DNA of 64,000 nt from Siphonodentalium dalli (GCA_032622095.1 CP136063.1:180089956-180153955), one strand, 5' to 3'. Numbered from the stretch's first letter, positions 1-11,460 are shown. The notes: generated by a model not told the origin, from the letters alone. Program-made: numbers and translations.

Positions 1-155
1 CACGGGGGTGCACATGCAGTCTGGCTCTATAGATTAAAATCAAAATTAAAACAAACAAAACTTCATTAGTTGGTCACCCGGGTAAACACCAATCTAGCCA
101 TATGTGACCCGCCATATCAAATCCAGTCGTAAGTCGGGATTTTTTTTACCCTGTG

Positions 156-222
156 CCAATGCATTCTCGTATATATGCGAGTCGACCATATGTCGCCTCG
201 CATATATAAGAGAATGCATTGG
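156..222. repeat. 67-bp palindromic hairpin repeat, copy 1
   Basis: Near-perfect palindrome. The left half starts CCAATGCATTCTC and the right half ends GAGAATGCATTGG, around a GTCGACC-type centre. It is the first of about a dozen copies in the window (also at 443, 33678, 33803, 34929, 42755, 59460, 61796). Several other copies lie inside TTAA-flanked piggyBac-like MITEs, so this one is probably the core of a degraded MITE. No gene is seen around it. Confidence 0.85.
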
Positions 223-442
223 CCTAACAATTTTTTACAATTTTAATAATTTGTTCTTGTATTCTTTAACAATTTTATAATTTCACCCATACAGAGCCCC
301 AGACAAACATGAGCAGACGACACTCTTCTATATGCTTCTATTTATGTGTGGGGCTCCCTGCAGGGTAATGGATGTTTTTTATTTTATGTCCTAAAAATTG
401 TAAGAAACATTTATTTAAAAAACATGATACAAAATTGTTAGG

Positions 443-509
443 CCAATGCATTCTCTTATATATGCGAGGCGACCTATGGTCGACTCGCATAAATAAGAGA
501 ATACATTGG
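443..509. repeat. 67-bp palindromic hairpin repeat, copy 2
   Basis: Same hairpin as at 156, in the opposite centre orientation (GGCGACCTATGGTCGACT in the middle). The right half has two substitutions (AAATAAG, ATACATT). It is flanked on the left by TTGTTAGG, the same flank seen at other copies, so the repeat unit is larger than the hairpin. Confidence 0.85.
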
Positions 510-1077
510 CGGGTCACATATATAAAAGGGACACCCCAGGCATCCCAAATGCCCCGCATTAATGCTCATCAGCTCAACCCGACCGATTCTACGCGATCGG
601 ACATGATGATATGCTGTATTGTGATAGGTCAAAACATTTTTAATCTTTACAAAAATAGCAAGGTGGAGTTCGATCTTTTCGAGCACATGCATGGGCGCGC
701 TTCGGGTTCAAATTACTGCTTTTCGGACTAATCAGCTTCTCACATGCCGCTAGAAAAACATAACCATCAAAACAAAACTACAAGTAGTCTTCACTGGTGC
801 CAACAGCGCGGTTTGCTCAACATTTTCCCTCAGTGGGGATTATAGGATGACCAGCGTGATGTTTCGATGGTATTTCTGTGAGATTCCGATTCGAGATCCG
901 CTCACATACGCTTTGAACAGTAACGAATATCATTACAATGGATACATTTTATTTAAATTCACAGATTACCACTCATTTAAATGTTGCAATATGGAAGAAG
1001 CAGTGCGATGCAGTCAATAACATTAATTAACAGAAAATAAATAGCCACGAGTCTAAAGCGGGTAAACAACAACTCAC
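510..1077. other. no gene seen
   Basis: Stretch without a supported gene between the hairpin and the 72-bp array. Short open frames here have no recognisable motif and no good splice sites. Confidence 0.6.
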
Positions 1078-1276
1078 ATGGACAAATCCAAACAACAGTT
1101 TGTTCAAACTTTTCTCTATTGCTGTCTATCAGTCTTTCTTGAACCAATTACGGCTTTCTATGGAAATATATGGCAAAAATCATCGGGTAGCGCATTTGAG
1201 GAACTGGTAGGTTCTACAGAAGTAGCTAACTTAGTACAATTGTCGAATCCCTTCTACGTCGCTATTTCTCCGTCGA

Positions 1277-3657
1277 TCAGTCACTGTGTCCTCCGTGGTG
1301 GTCATCATGGTGGTCATCATGTCCGGATCCCTTCTTCGGTCGGACCTCACGCTCTAAGTCACTGCGTTTTCCCTTCTTCTTGCCCAGGTCGTGGTCGGAT
1401 CCCTTCTTGGATCGGACCTCACGCTCCAAGTCACTGTGTTTTCCCTTTTTCTTGCCCAGGTCATGGTCGGATCCCTTCTTGGATCGGACCTCACGCTCTA
1501 AGTCATTGTGTCCTCCGTGGTGGTCATCATGGTCGGATCCCTTCTTGGATCGGACCTCACGCTCTAGGTCACTGTGTTTTCCCTTCTTCTTGCCCAGGTC
1601 ATGGTCGGATCCCTTCTTGGGTCGGACCTCACGCTCTAAGTCACTGTGTTTTCCATTTTGCTTGCCCAGGTCATGGTCGGATCCCTTCTTGGGTCGGATC
1701 TCACGCTGCAAGTCACTGTGTTTTCTCTTCTTCTTGTCCAGGTCATGGTCGGATCCATTCTTGGATCGGACATCACGCTCCAAGTCACTGTGTTTCCCAT
1801 TTTTCTTACCCAGGTCATGGTCGGATCCCTTCTTGGATCGGACCTCACGCTCTAAGTCACTGTGTTTTCCCTTCTTCTTGTCCAGGTCATGATCGGATCC
1901 ATTCTTGGATCGGACATCACGCTCCAAGTCACTGTTTTCCCTTCTTCTTGCCCAGGTCATGGTCGGATCCCTTCTTGCAATGAATCGGACCTCACGCTCC
2001 AAGTCATTGTGTTTTCCCTTCTTCTTGCCCAGGTCATGGTCGGATCCCGTCTTGGATCGGACATCACGCTCTAATTCACTGTGTTTTCCCTTCTTCTTGC
2101 CCCGGTCGTGGTCGGATCCCTTCTTGGGTCGGACATCACGCTCTAAGTCACTGTGTTTTCCCTTCTTCTTGCCCAGGTCGTGGTCGAATTCCTTCTTGGA
2201 TCGGACATCACACTCCAGGTCACTGTGTTTTCCCTTCTTCTTACCCAGGTCATGGTCGGATCCCTTCTTGGATCGGACCTCACGCTCCAAGTCACTGTGT
2301 TTTCCTTCTTCTTGCCCAGGCCGTGGTTGAATTCCTTCTTGGATCGGACATCAAGCTCTAAGTCACTGTGTTTTCCCTTTTCTTGCCCAGGTCATGGTCG
2401 GATCCCTTCTTGGTTCGGACCTCACGCTCCAAGTCACTGTGTTTTCCCTTCTTCTTTCCCAGGTCATGATCGGATCCCTTCTTTGATCGGACCTCACGCT
2501 CTAAGTCACTGTGTTTTCCCTTCTTCTTGCCCAGGTCGAGGTCGGATCCCTTCTTGGATCGGACATCACGCTCCAAGTTACTGTGTTTTCCCTTTTTCTT
2601 GCCCAGGTCATGGTCGGATCCCTTCTTGGATCGGACCTTACGCTCCAAGTCACTGTGTTTTCCCTTATTCTTGCCCAGGTCATGGTCGGATCCCTTCTTG
2701 AGTCGGACCGCACGCTCTAAGTCACTGTGTCTCCCCTTCTTCTTGCCCAGGTCATGGTCGGATCCCTTCTTGGATCGGACCTCACGCTCCAAGTCACTGT
2801 GTTTTCCCTTCTTCTTGCCCAGGTCATGGTCGGATCCCTTCTTGGGTCGGACCTCACGCTCTAAGTCACTGTGTCTCCCTTTTTCTTGCCCAGGTCATGT
2901 TCGGATCCATTCTTGGATCGGACCTCACGCTCTAAGTCACTATGTTTCCCATTTTTCTTACCCAGGTCATGGTCGGACCCCTTCTTGGATCGGACCTCAC
3001 GCTCCAAGTCACTGTGTTTTCCCTTCATCTTGCCCAGGTCATGGTCGGACCGCTTCTAGGGTCGGACCTCACGCTCAAGTCACTTTCTTTTCCCTTCTTC
3101 TTGCCCAGGTCGTGGTCGGATCCCTTCTTGGATCGGAATTCACGCTCCAAGTCACTGTCTTTTCCCTTCTTTTTGCCCAGGGCATGGTCGGATCCCTTCT
3201 TGGATCTGACCTCACGCTCTAAGTCACTGTGTTTTCCCTTCTTCTTGCTCAGGTCGTGGTCGGATCCCTTCTTGGATCGGACATCACGCTCTAGGTCACT
3301 GTGTTTTCCCTTCTTCTTGCCCAGGTCATGGTCGGATTCCTTCTTGGATCTGACCTCACGCTCTAAGTCACTGTGTTTTCCCTTCTTCTTGCTCAGGTCG
3401 TGGTCGGATCCCTTCTTGGATCGGACATCACGCTCTAGGTCACTGTGTTTTCCCTTCTTCTTGCCCAGGTCATGGTCGGATTCCTTCTTGGATCCGACCT
3501 CACGCTCTAGGTCACTGTGTTTTCCCTTCTTCTTGCCCAGGTCATGGTCGGATCCCTTCTTAGATCGGACCTCACGCTCGGAAATTGTGATACGCGCGCA
3601 AAACTGGTGGAATATAGCAGACGTCTCACTTCCGCTTTGAGGTTTTTTCATTTCCAT
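1277..3657 (-). pseudogene. charged 24-residue-repeat protein, frame broken
   Basis: Minus-strand reading of the array. It begins at an ATG at 3657 in a good start context (AAACATGG), with about 26 unique residues (starting MEMKKPQSGSETSAIFHQF), then a 24-residue repeat with the core LEREVRSKKGSDHDLGKKKG. It ends near 1277 in a His/Asp-rich tail (HDDHHDDHHGGHSD). The predicted product is highly charged and lysine-rich, without membrane segments, and is likely disordered. The frame is broken by single-base losses near 3076, 2878, 2378 and 2305, leaving open blocks 3657-3025, 2792-2358 and 2290-1277. A +5/-2 pair near 1935-1980 is nearly self-compensating. It is either a decayed gene or an intact repeat gene with assembly indels. 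I do not recognise the family. Confidence 0.5.
1278..3578. repeat. 72-bp minisatellite array, about 32 units
   Basis: About 2.3 kb of tandem 72-bp units. A typical unit contains CACGCTCTAAGTCACTGTG, then TTTTCCCTTCTTCTTGCCC, then AGGTCATGGTCGGATCC and TTCTTGGATCGGACCT. 72 is a multiple of three, so several frames stay open on both strands. Units differ at a few recurrent positions (CTCTAAG/CTCCAAG, CATGGTC/CGTGGTC, TTGGATC/TTGGGTC, ACCTCAC/ACATCAC). Read on the minus strand these are mostly silent or conservative, which argues that the array is or was protein-coding. Confidence 0.9.
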
Positions 3658-3719
3658 GTTTACTATTCCAAATTATGTTTTCTGATGATGAAATACAGGC
3701 TTTTATAGATAATTAAGTG

Positions 3720-6270
3720 CCGACAAATACCAAAAATAACCACAAAAGTTTTATTCCCAAAATTTTGATAAATATACAGAAGGATAATAAAAATGTCATT
3801 ATACAATGTATGAGTTTTTCTTGTACTCGCCCATGTTGTGGTGAAAAGTCATATTGGACTCGACACTGCGTGTCTGAGGGACATATCTATGTGCCTTTGT
3901 ATGGTTGATAACAAGTGAGAATTTGTTCACGATCTCTGATTTAAGCACATTTGAAGCATTAATGAACACTCATACTGAGTCCGTGCCTCCTATAAATGTG
4001 ATGTCTATCATATATATATAATATATCGGTTCTGCCAGCCAGTTCAAATCAAATAATTTATTGGATAGATGCACTTGACATAACATGTTTACATCATACA
4101 CACATCGAGCAATACAAAAATAAAACAAGACAAGACACTGAAAAAGATTTACAAATGCTATGAAACACAATTGCTGGTGTTTCGTGTTCTTTTAATATGA
4201 TTAACAATTTTGATCAACCTAATTATTTCTGTAAATATAAAACTGATTTATGGAGGCACGTACTCAGTATATCTGCTCATTGCTTCAAATACCATTGCGC
4301 TTTCTTCACCGAGCGTCAATAAATTCTCAATTCTTATTTTGAAATGGCCTTCTAGCTGTCGATTGGAATGACACATTAAGATGTCCTTCAACTCATATCA
4401 AACTTGAAAATAGGTTCCGATTTAAGGCGATCCAGTCTGATCTAGTCCAAACCAAAAGACACACAGGCAGTATTTTGGTTGCTTAAAATGCCCTCAAACT
4501 GACGTTATAAATTGATGAATACCGTTCAATCATTGTTTCAGAATTTTTTTGTTTTGTTTATTAGTCTACACGTGTACAGTCGTTATTAATATTAGATAAT
4601 TGACATTATTCTTCACGAATCTTAAATAACCATGGTGACAACTCAGAACTAAGTCAAAATCTGGACCACATCCCAACACCATTAATTCATAGCAACAACA
4701 TAGCATGCAAAGTGACGTTTGCAAGCACTATAGGCTTATAGCTGATATTTATGGGAGAAATAAACACATTTTACGTACATATCTTGATAAAAGACATTTA
4801 TTCCTTATGTAATTTATGTCCGTTCACAGAGACATCTACCCCATTTCAACATCAGTTTTTAGTGAATTTCACTAATGTTATCGCCTATCAAGGGTATAAC
4901 TACTTTAAATGGTTCATTTCTAATCAACAGAGAAGACTAGAACACATGCTAGCTGCTTTAAACTAAACACAAAGTAAAATATTGTATTTTGGATAAAAAA
5001 TTTCAAGATCTGGGGATAATACTTGTTTTTGCCTCCGGACACCCACCCACCGGGGGGGGGGCATTGTGTATTGCACTTTTTATCCGGTCCCTGCACCCTT
5101 TGGTTTATTTGTGCGAAATAGATCGAAATACAGAATATTTCAAAACGTTAAATAAAAATGTGTTATTGTCCTTGAACCATATACAAACCGATTACGTCAA
5201 CAATCCACACCCACCTAGAAAATGATGTACACACCACCCAGAATCACAATCCAAAGAGAAAAAAAACTTTAACATAGAATTTACGTCACCCCTACTGTCC
5301 CCGAACTACAACGGCATTGGCGGCGTCAACTTTAACAGAAAATGTCTTCCCTAAATTATAAGACACTGTTTACATAAAGCATACGTTTGTTCAATTAAAT
5401 ATTATCGACATAAATAACCGTATATTATAAGCTACAATGTCTGGGTTGGTTAGGAATATGTCTTTACTCTAAATTTGCTGGCGGAGACAACCAAACAGTC
5501 ACAATATATTTCAATGCATCTTATTGGCCTTGACATTTCCTTTCTTTGATGTATTATTCGATAGTTTTAACTACTGAATTAGCTATGATGTACGTTGTTG
5601 AACCAAAATTATGCTATTAAGAAAAAGTATCGTTATTTTTGTTTGTATTTGTCATTTTAGAGGTCTTCGGCAAGTATATATAACTTATTCAAGACAAAAT
5701 CATTAGGTGCACAACTATATCTGAAAATATTGAAAGAATTTTTGGCGATTCCAATTATGGCTAACCGACCAAAGCGAGTTTTGCAACAGCGAAGGCGGTA
5801 ATTGTTGAAATATAAGTGTAAACTATTCCTCTTATCTAAGGTGACTATATATTGCTCGAAAAATAAAGGTACTTTTACTGTAAAACACGATTTTGTCACA
5901 ACGTATATAGCTAAATCGGCGGGACCCACAACACCATACAGTTATGGTAGGATGACTTAATCAGAGATGTGCTTGTTATAGTTAAATACATAAACAAAAA
6001 AATGCAGGCGTTTAATGATTCGGGATTAGTTTGAAGAAGCATCGTAGCCCTCTGATTAATGAATGGATTTCCCCATTCAGTTCTAACAGCATACAATGGC
6101 AGAGTCTACTCTTAAAGCATGGATGTTCTAATACTATATGAGGACAGCGATACCCCCTAAATTTACATTCATTCTGTTCAGAATGTTCAACTATAATAAT
6201 TGCAACCACCAACCTAAGGAGGTTTGCAACAAAATGAGAAATAAAAGTCGGAACTACTTGTGTCTTAGAA
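3720..6270. other. no gene seen
   Basis: AT-rich stretch with only short open frames and no recognisable domain. A run of nine or ten G at about 5051 follows CCGGACACCCACCCACC. A similar CACCCACCCAC-rich context recurs near 45060 and 49990, suggesting a small dispersed repeat. Confidence 0.6.
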
Positions 6271-6274
6271 CATG

Positions 6275-7743
6275 CTAGCTTGACAAACTGTATGCTATTC
6301 TATACCGCAGTAAAGGATTAGTTGCCCGTATGTACGTAAACACTCGTAAATATGTCCATAAGTCTAATCCGAGTTCAGAATTAGTTAAGTCTTCGAGCAT
6401 GACAACGATAAGGCGTCGATTCGCGGGGTTCCGCAAAGTGAGTTCGCGGGCAAGACGAAACTCATACATGCACATGGGACTCGAAAGAAACGCTTTACTT
6501 AACAGTAGTACGAAGTGGCGACTAGCTGCGACACAGTCCTCAATGTTGGTCACGATCTGCTTCCCGGGAATGAAGTCCCGCTGGTGAACGCAAAATCTCA
6601 AATTATTGAACAGTATTCCATTCTGGTTGCTAATGAAGACATTTGTCATCCAGTCTTCATCTCTTTCTGCATAAAAGATGAATGCATCGTATTGGTAGTC
6701 TGTGAGGTCACGTGATGTGTGGAAGCATTGTGGTAGTTTTGAGTATATCAGTGTCCGAATTTCTAAGCGAAATTTCACCAGAAAGGTCACAACACCTAGC
6801 ACAGTGGTTGATAATAACGGACTGTCTACTATATTCCAAATTTCCATGAGCCCCAATAAAGGCAATAACGACGCAATAAGGGTCACAATTCTAGGTTGAC
6901 AAACTTCAGATTCTTTCACGTTGCTAATCAGGCGACCCATTACGTTGCCAGGGGAAACACATGTGAGGTTGCCAAGATCATGCAATGAAAGTCTCCCTGA
7001 TTTTTCATATGTCTTATATGTGTTAAGATACCTTGAGTTATAACAAGCACAGTCAAATTGATTTTGACTCAAGTTAACGAACACTGTTCTTAAAATAGAC
7101 AATTGGTCAAGTTCCGTCCTTGAAAGAAGAATGAAGTTGTTGTAGGTCAAATCGATGATTGTGTTACCGTCATACCGGAAGTCCTGGACGTTCATATGTG
7201 CAATGTGGTTGTGTGAGAGATCCACGTATTGTGTCGACGGTAACGCAAAGTCTGTCGACTTATAAAAAACATCGGGGAAATGCTTAATCCCCAGATTGGA
7301 TGATAGAAACATCTTTACATTCGGGAACTTCGAATAAGAAACCATAAAATCGAACAATACTGACAACCTTGGATCGAAGTCGTATGTAATAGTCTCCAAT
7401 TGATCATACAAACAATATTCCAGGGACGGTGCATGCTTTCTCACACTGGTAATTTGTCTATTCGGTAACAGGAAACGGCGGCTCGCTCGAAACCACCCCT
7501 TACGCGAGCGACGTTTCCTTCGGTTCTTCGTTATAGTAATAGTGTTATTAACCCAAACAATATTTTGCACAGATGTCGGTCCACAGAACGAAGTTGAACC
7601 TGGTGACTCGGTATCTGTTAACACGAACTTCGAGTTTGTTATCTCTAATCCTTTTAATGCAATCATGTCCGTATTTACCAAATCCTCGCCCCGCAAGTGT
7701 ATTTCACATTTATCTATTATGAGATATGACGGGATTGACTATT
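6275..7743 (-). CDS. Toll-like receptor, 3' part (LRR-LRRCT-TM-TIR)
   Basis: Open frame of about 489 codons with no in-frame ATG at its upstream edge (it opens just after a TAG), so the 5' end is missing or lies in another exon. Numbering from the TTG at 7696: LRR-like segments at about 157-210 (YVDLSHNHI, IDLTYNNF, VNLSQNQF); an LRR C-terminal cap with cysteines at about 216, 218, 246 and 266; hydrophobic segments at 269-287 and 291-309; a cytoplasmic TIR domain at about 336-470. TIR box 1 is YDAFIFY. Box 2 is RFCVHQRDFIPGK with the RDFxPG BB loop; box 3 is weak. In the family, TIR domains recruit MyD88-type adaptors to signal from microbial ligands. Odd points: a very basic stretch (about 57-86, RRKRRSRKGWF), a short ectodomain and two hydrophobic segments where one is usual. 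A full receptor would need more N-terminal LRRs, so it may be a truncated or partial gene. Confidence 0.85.
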
Positions 7744-7820
7744 TCGAGTAACAGGAACGGAACGAGGAACAGGAACGAGTTCCGAGTAACAGAATGACTA
7801 TTTCGCGTAACAGGAACGAG

Positions 7821-8145
7821 GAACAGAGATATAAGCTCACATTTCTCGCGTTTTGCTCTATGTAACGATACATATTATACATCATTCGAAAGGTTAGCGT
7901 AGCCCCTTCATTAATAGTGCAACATTTATACACTAATATTGCGAACAAAGCGTACACTTGCCCAGGAACGGCGATCGTTGAATAAGAAATTAGCTAAAAA
8001 CTGGAAAAAATCCGACTAACAGGAATCAGGAACAGAGATATAAGCTCACATTTCTCGCGTTTTGCGCTATGTAACGATACATATTATACATCATTCGAAA
8101 GGTTAGCATATCCCCTTAATTAATATTGCAACATTTAGACACTAA
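7821..8145. repeat. direct duplication of about 115 bp upstream of the TLR
   Basis: Two near-identical copies (7821-7935 and 8030-8145) starting GAACAGAGATATAAGCTCAC and running through TCATTCGAAAGGTTAGC. They differ at few positions and are separated by about 95 bases. Short GTAACAGGAACGAGG units are repeated next to them at 7748-7825. The block sits exactly where an intron or the missing TLR coding sequence would be. Confidence 0.8.
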
Positions 8146-8212
8146 AATGAAGGCCGATCTGATCATTAACACTTATGGGTTTGCCTGGTGATCGGTCTGT
8201 TCGTTTGCTCAC

Positions 8213-8399
8213 CCAAGCCGCGATATCTTCGACCGAAACATGCTTTGGTGTAACGGAGCACTGTACGTATGTGGTATGATGTCGCGTCAAATTGGAATAA
8301 TCGCCACCCAGACAGTCATCGAAAAATGAGCATGTCCTTGCAAAATGCAGTTGTGATGAAAGATACTGTGATACTCCAGGAGAAATATATCCGACCATC
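8213..8399 (-). CDS. possible upstream exon of the TLR (unconfirmed)
   Basis: Minus-strand open frame just upstream of the TLR frame, starting at an ATG at 8399 directly after a stop. It encodes about 60 residues with three cysteines (TCSFFDDCLGGD, VQCSVTPKHVSVED) and one N-glycosylation motif (NLT). It is followed by a strong splice donor, TGG|GTGAGC, at 8213/8212. A cysteine-bearing segment before a donor is compatible with an extracellular N-terminal exon of the neighbouring receptor. No signal peptide is evident and the sequence does not clearly match an LRR N-terminal cap, so this is a guess from position, frame and donor. Confidence 0.3.
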
Positions 8400-8598
8400 A
8401 ATTACACATCCATGCATTGCGGCAATGACAAAAGGTATGGTATACTAACATTGCTCGATAGAACACATTTATTACGGCCCGGGAAATTTATGAGTTCCTA
8501 TTGTTTGTTCACAAAAATCTAATCTGGGCGACATTGAATAGCTTTGCGTGCGCCAAAAGTATTGAATGTCGTTTTTCAACCGAAGCGTCCGCTAAATA

Positions 8599-8811
8599 CA
8601 GTAATGCTCTAATTAATCGACTCCTTAACCACAGCAGAATTATGGGTAACTTTTCAGGATTTAGTCGTAAATATGGCTTGTTGCCATTCATCGGAAAGCT
8701 CTCAATGAGAGCTTTCCGATGAATGGCAACAAGCCATATTTCCGAATAAATCCTGAAAAGTTACCCATAATTCTGTTGTGGTTAAGAAGTAGATTACTTA
8801 GAGCATTACTG
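8599..8811. mobile_element. palindromic Tc1/mariner-type MITE, copy 1
   Basis: Fully palindromic element of 213 bp. The ends read TA-CAGTAATG and CATTACTG-TA. The arms include TTAACCACAGCAGAATTATG and TTTTCAGGATTTAGTCG, and the centre is GAAAGCTCTC-AATGAGAGCTTTC. TA target sites and ends starting CAGT are typical of the Tc1/mariner superfamily. No coding capacity. Ten further copies occur in the window. Confidence 0.9.
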
Positions 8812-8889
8812 TATGAGAGGATTGGATAATAGGTTACAATTATGGTACTAACTATTTTCTTTTTTATTATATGATTTTGTGCTTGTTAT

Positions 8890-9650
8890 GGGCCGTTAAT
8901 TGTTAATTTCCCTACGGGATAACTGCTCGTTAATGATGTTCCGTATAGAACGGGATAAAACGGACTCGGAGATATATCGTCCAGTAGTAAATATTGTCTG
9001 TAACGTACTTAAAGACATATTATCCACCTGTTCGGGTACGTGAAACTGGTAAGTTTGTATTCAGGCACCATGCCAACTGTACATCTCCAAAGAAAACATC
9101 GTCTGAACTACCTCATATGTAAATATTTACTTCTAGATTCGGGACGCAAATATTGGCGATAAAACTTACGAAAATGATTTCGCCATCGAGAGTCATGCAC
9201 TGCATGCAATTTCATTAATATATAAAAATGACGGTGTGTGTTGTCAATTTGGATCTAATATTTGAAAAATATAACTCCTTTGAGGAAGATTATTCACCGT
9301 TTCTATTTGATCACCCTATTGGAATGTTCAACATCACTTTAATAGTCTATATATTCTCATTTGATATTCGTTTATCGACACCCAACATCTGAGGGACGAG
9401 AAAGCCCGTTTAGGCACTGGCGTTCTAGCTGTGGCGGTACTTCAGAAGGTAATGACTCTAGGGGAAATAAATCATAACAGGAACGGACTAAGCAATTTTT
9501 ATTTTCATCGAAATGTTCGGGGTTGATAAAACCTGCCGTGGACGAAGGAGAGAGTAAATATTTCAATTGTCCCTTTTTTGATGTGTTAATATCACCGGCC
9601 AATATTTTAAGGTCTCACACTCGGGTAGTATGTACACTACTAACGAATAT
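8890..9650. repeat. segmental duplication, copy A (partner 11040-11460)
   Basis: Shares two blocks with 11040-11460: one around GGGATAACTGCTCGTTAATG (here 8930-9015) and one around GTTCGGGGTTGATAAAACC (here 9375-9570). The partner lacks the 9020-9350 interior, so copy B is an internally deleted version or copy A gained sequence. Neither open frame in it resembles a known protein. A third trace of the first block is near 50320. Confidence 0.75.
9012..9195. repeat. dispersed repeat R1, copy 1
   Basis: About 185 bp, recognised by GTTCGGGTACGTGAAA at the left and GATTCGGGACGCAAATATTG plus GATTTCGCCATCG at the right. Related copies are at about 33290-33505 and 35047-35272. No terminal repeats identified; type unknown. 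Confidence 0.7.
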
Positions 9651-9698
9651 CAAAACATACTCTAAAAATGTCCACGGAGACCCGCGGGCTCTTCCGGG

Positions 9699-10943
9699 TA
9701 GGGCCCGGCGAAGGTTCGAGATTCGATTCGATTCGATATACTCCCGATGATTCGATTCGATTCGATATCATTCGTCCGATTCGTCTCAAAACGAATCTTA
9801 ACAACATCATATATAACGCGCAAAGATCGTGCCATTTTTATCGCAGTCATCGGAACAAATAGCAGCACTACCTCCATACTTAAGCCAATGGCAGAGGAAA
9901 CGTCCTTTTTGAGTGCTGATCGTTCGATAACTGTATCAATGGTGGTCCCATATATCCAGAATCTGACTAAGTAGTTGCGACTCAATGACGCCAAAGGCGT
10001 GAAGAAGTTCAGAGAATAACTTCATGCACAACTTCGATCCAGGTTTGATCTCACCAAACCCCCACCTGCTCGTAGGTTCATACATGGATCCGCGATTTAA
10101 AAGTAATACAGAAATATTTAGAACAGGGCTTGACCCACTATGGACTCCATGAAACAGAGCAGTCCACTAGTACGGCAATGCAGTTAATAAACCGGTAACT
10201 CCACCTACCCAGAGTTTAGTTGACGCTATGTTTGATGACGTTGAAGCTGCCCACGAGAGGGACAATGTACTGGACCCTGGTGACAATTCATTATATGTAT
10301 GGCTAACCAAGGAAATGGAGGCATGCATACTCGCGCGTTGGGTTATATTAAAAAGGGATGACTCTCCACTGGAGTTTTGGAAGTCGAACGAGCCTTTACT
10401 CGCTACAACTGCGAAGGATATACTCGGTATTCAAGCGACGAATTGTTCCAGTGAGAGAGTAACGGACCAAAGGCACAGTCTCTCCAACTATAACGCGGAA
10501 ACGTTAATCTGGGCCCGCAACAACTCGAACTTACTATTTCCGTCGTTGGTACAAACTGCAAAAGCCAATGAAATTAAGAGTGAATAGTTTGGTCGCTTAA
10601 ATACCAAGTATATACACGATTACATGTGCTAACTGCTAAGTTCGCAGCATTTGCGAGTAAATGCAGAGATGACTTGTTGAGTCTCGTACGCTTTCCAAAA
10701 CCCCAGTGAATATTTTTTCCAGGGAGAAAATCGCACATGGTGAAAAAAAATCAATTAGTTAACGAATATTTTGTAACGTTTATTCATAAAATCGATGTTT
10801 ATTCACTATTAATTTGTCCCAGTAATTGAAGTCAGGTTTTCTATGATTCGATTCGAAGATTCGATTCGATTCGATTCGATATCATTCGGCCGATTCGATT
10901 CGAGATTCGATTCGAACCAAAAAGGTCGATTCGCCGGGCCCTA
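9699..10943 (+). mobile_element. hAT transposon, internally decayed, with 8-bp TSD
   Basis: 1,245-bp element. The ends read TAGGGCCCGGCGAA at 9699 and TTCGCCGGGCCCTA ending at 10943, a 14-bp inverted repeat. Both sides carry an exact 8-bp target duplication, CTTCCGGG (9691-9698 and 10944-10951), the length made by hAT transposases. Subterminal regions on both sides are built of GATTCGATTCGAT repeats in inverted orientation. The interior keeps only the C-terminal end of a transposase. It inserted into an older dispersed repeat (CGGAGACCCGCGGGCT on the left, CTCAGCTTAACAAATACGGG on the right). Confidence 0.92.
10174..10587 (+). pseudogene. hAT transposase C-terminal fragment (dimerisation domain)
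   Basis: Open frame of 137 codons after a TAG; the first ATG is at 10228. Residues after PLEFWKSNEPLL, through TAKDILGIQATNCSSERV to the SLSNYNAETLIWARNN segment, fit the hAT C-terminal dimerisation domain (W-rich start, P/Q-A-T-x-x-x-SER block, then N-x-E-T/A-L-I). Upstream transposase parts (BED finger, catalytic DDE core) are absent or shattered, so it cannot encode an active enzyme. It lies inside the 9699-10943 element and in the same orientation, so it belongs to it. Confidence 0.8.
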
Positions 10944-11039
10944 CTTCCGGGCTCAGCTTAACAAATACGGGCAATAATCAAACTTGATATGACTGTGAAT
11001 TAATTTGCTAGAAGTACACTTCTTGAATTGGGGATTTGT

Positions 11040-11460
11040 CCAATGATTTTGTGCTTGAGTTATGGCCCGTTAATTTTCCTATGGGATAACTGCTAGTCAA
11101 TGATGCTCCAGTATAGAAAGGGATAAAACTGACTCTGAGACATTATCGTCCAGTAGTAAATATTGTCTATAACGTACTTAATAGTTTATATTCTCAGTGG
11201 ATATTCGTTTAGCGACACCCAACATAGGAGGGAAATTGAGAAAGCCCGTTTAGGCACTGGCGTTCTGAAGTTAATGACTCCAAAAGGGGGAATTAACTCA
11301 TAACAGGAACAGACTAAGTAATTTATATTTTCATCGAAATGTTCGGGGTTGATAAAACCTGCCGTGGACGAAGGAGAGAGTAAATATTTCAATTGTACGG
11401 GTTTTTAGGTGTAATAACACCGGCCATAGAAGCGCTGGTGTGTCAATATTTTAAGGTAGT
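11040..11460. repeat. segmental duplication, copy B (partner 8890-9650)
   Basis: Deleted version of 8890-9650. It shares GGGATAACTGCTAGTCAATG and the GTTCGGGGTTGATAAAACC block in the same order and orientation. The two copies bracket the hAT insertion. Confidence 0.75.

Noticed and set aside
1380-2701. Plus-strand open frames in the 72-bp array (SRSWSDPFLDRTSRSKSL type)
   Set aside because: Shadows of a 72-bp repeat. Unit differences are not biased to silent positions in plus frames, while they are in the minus frame.
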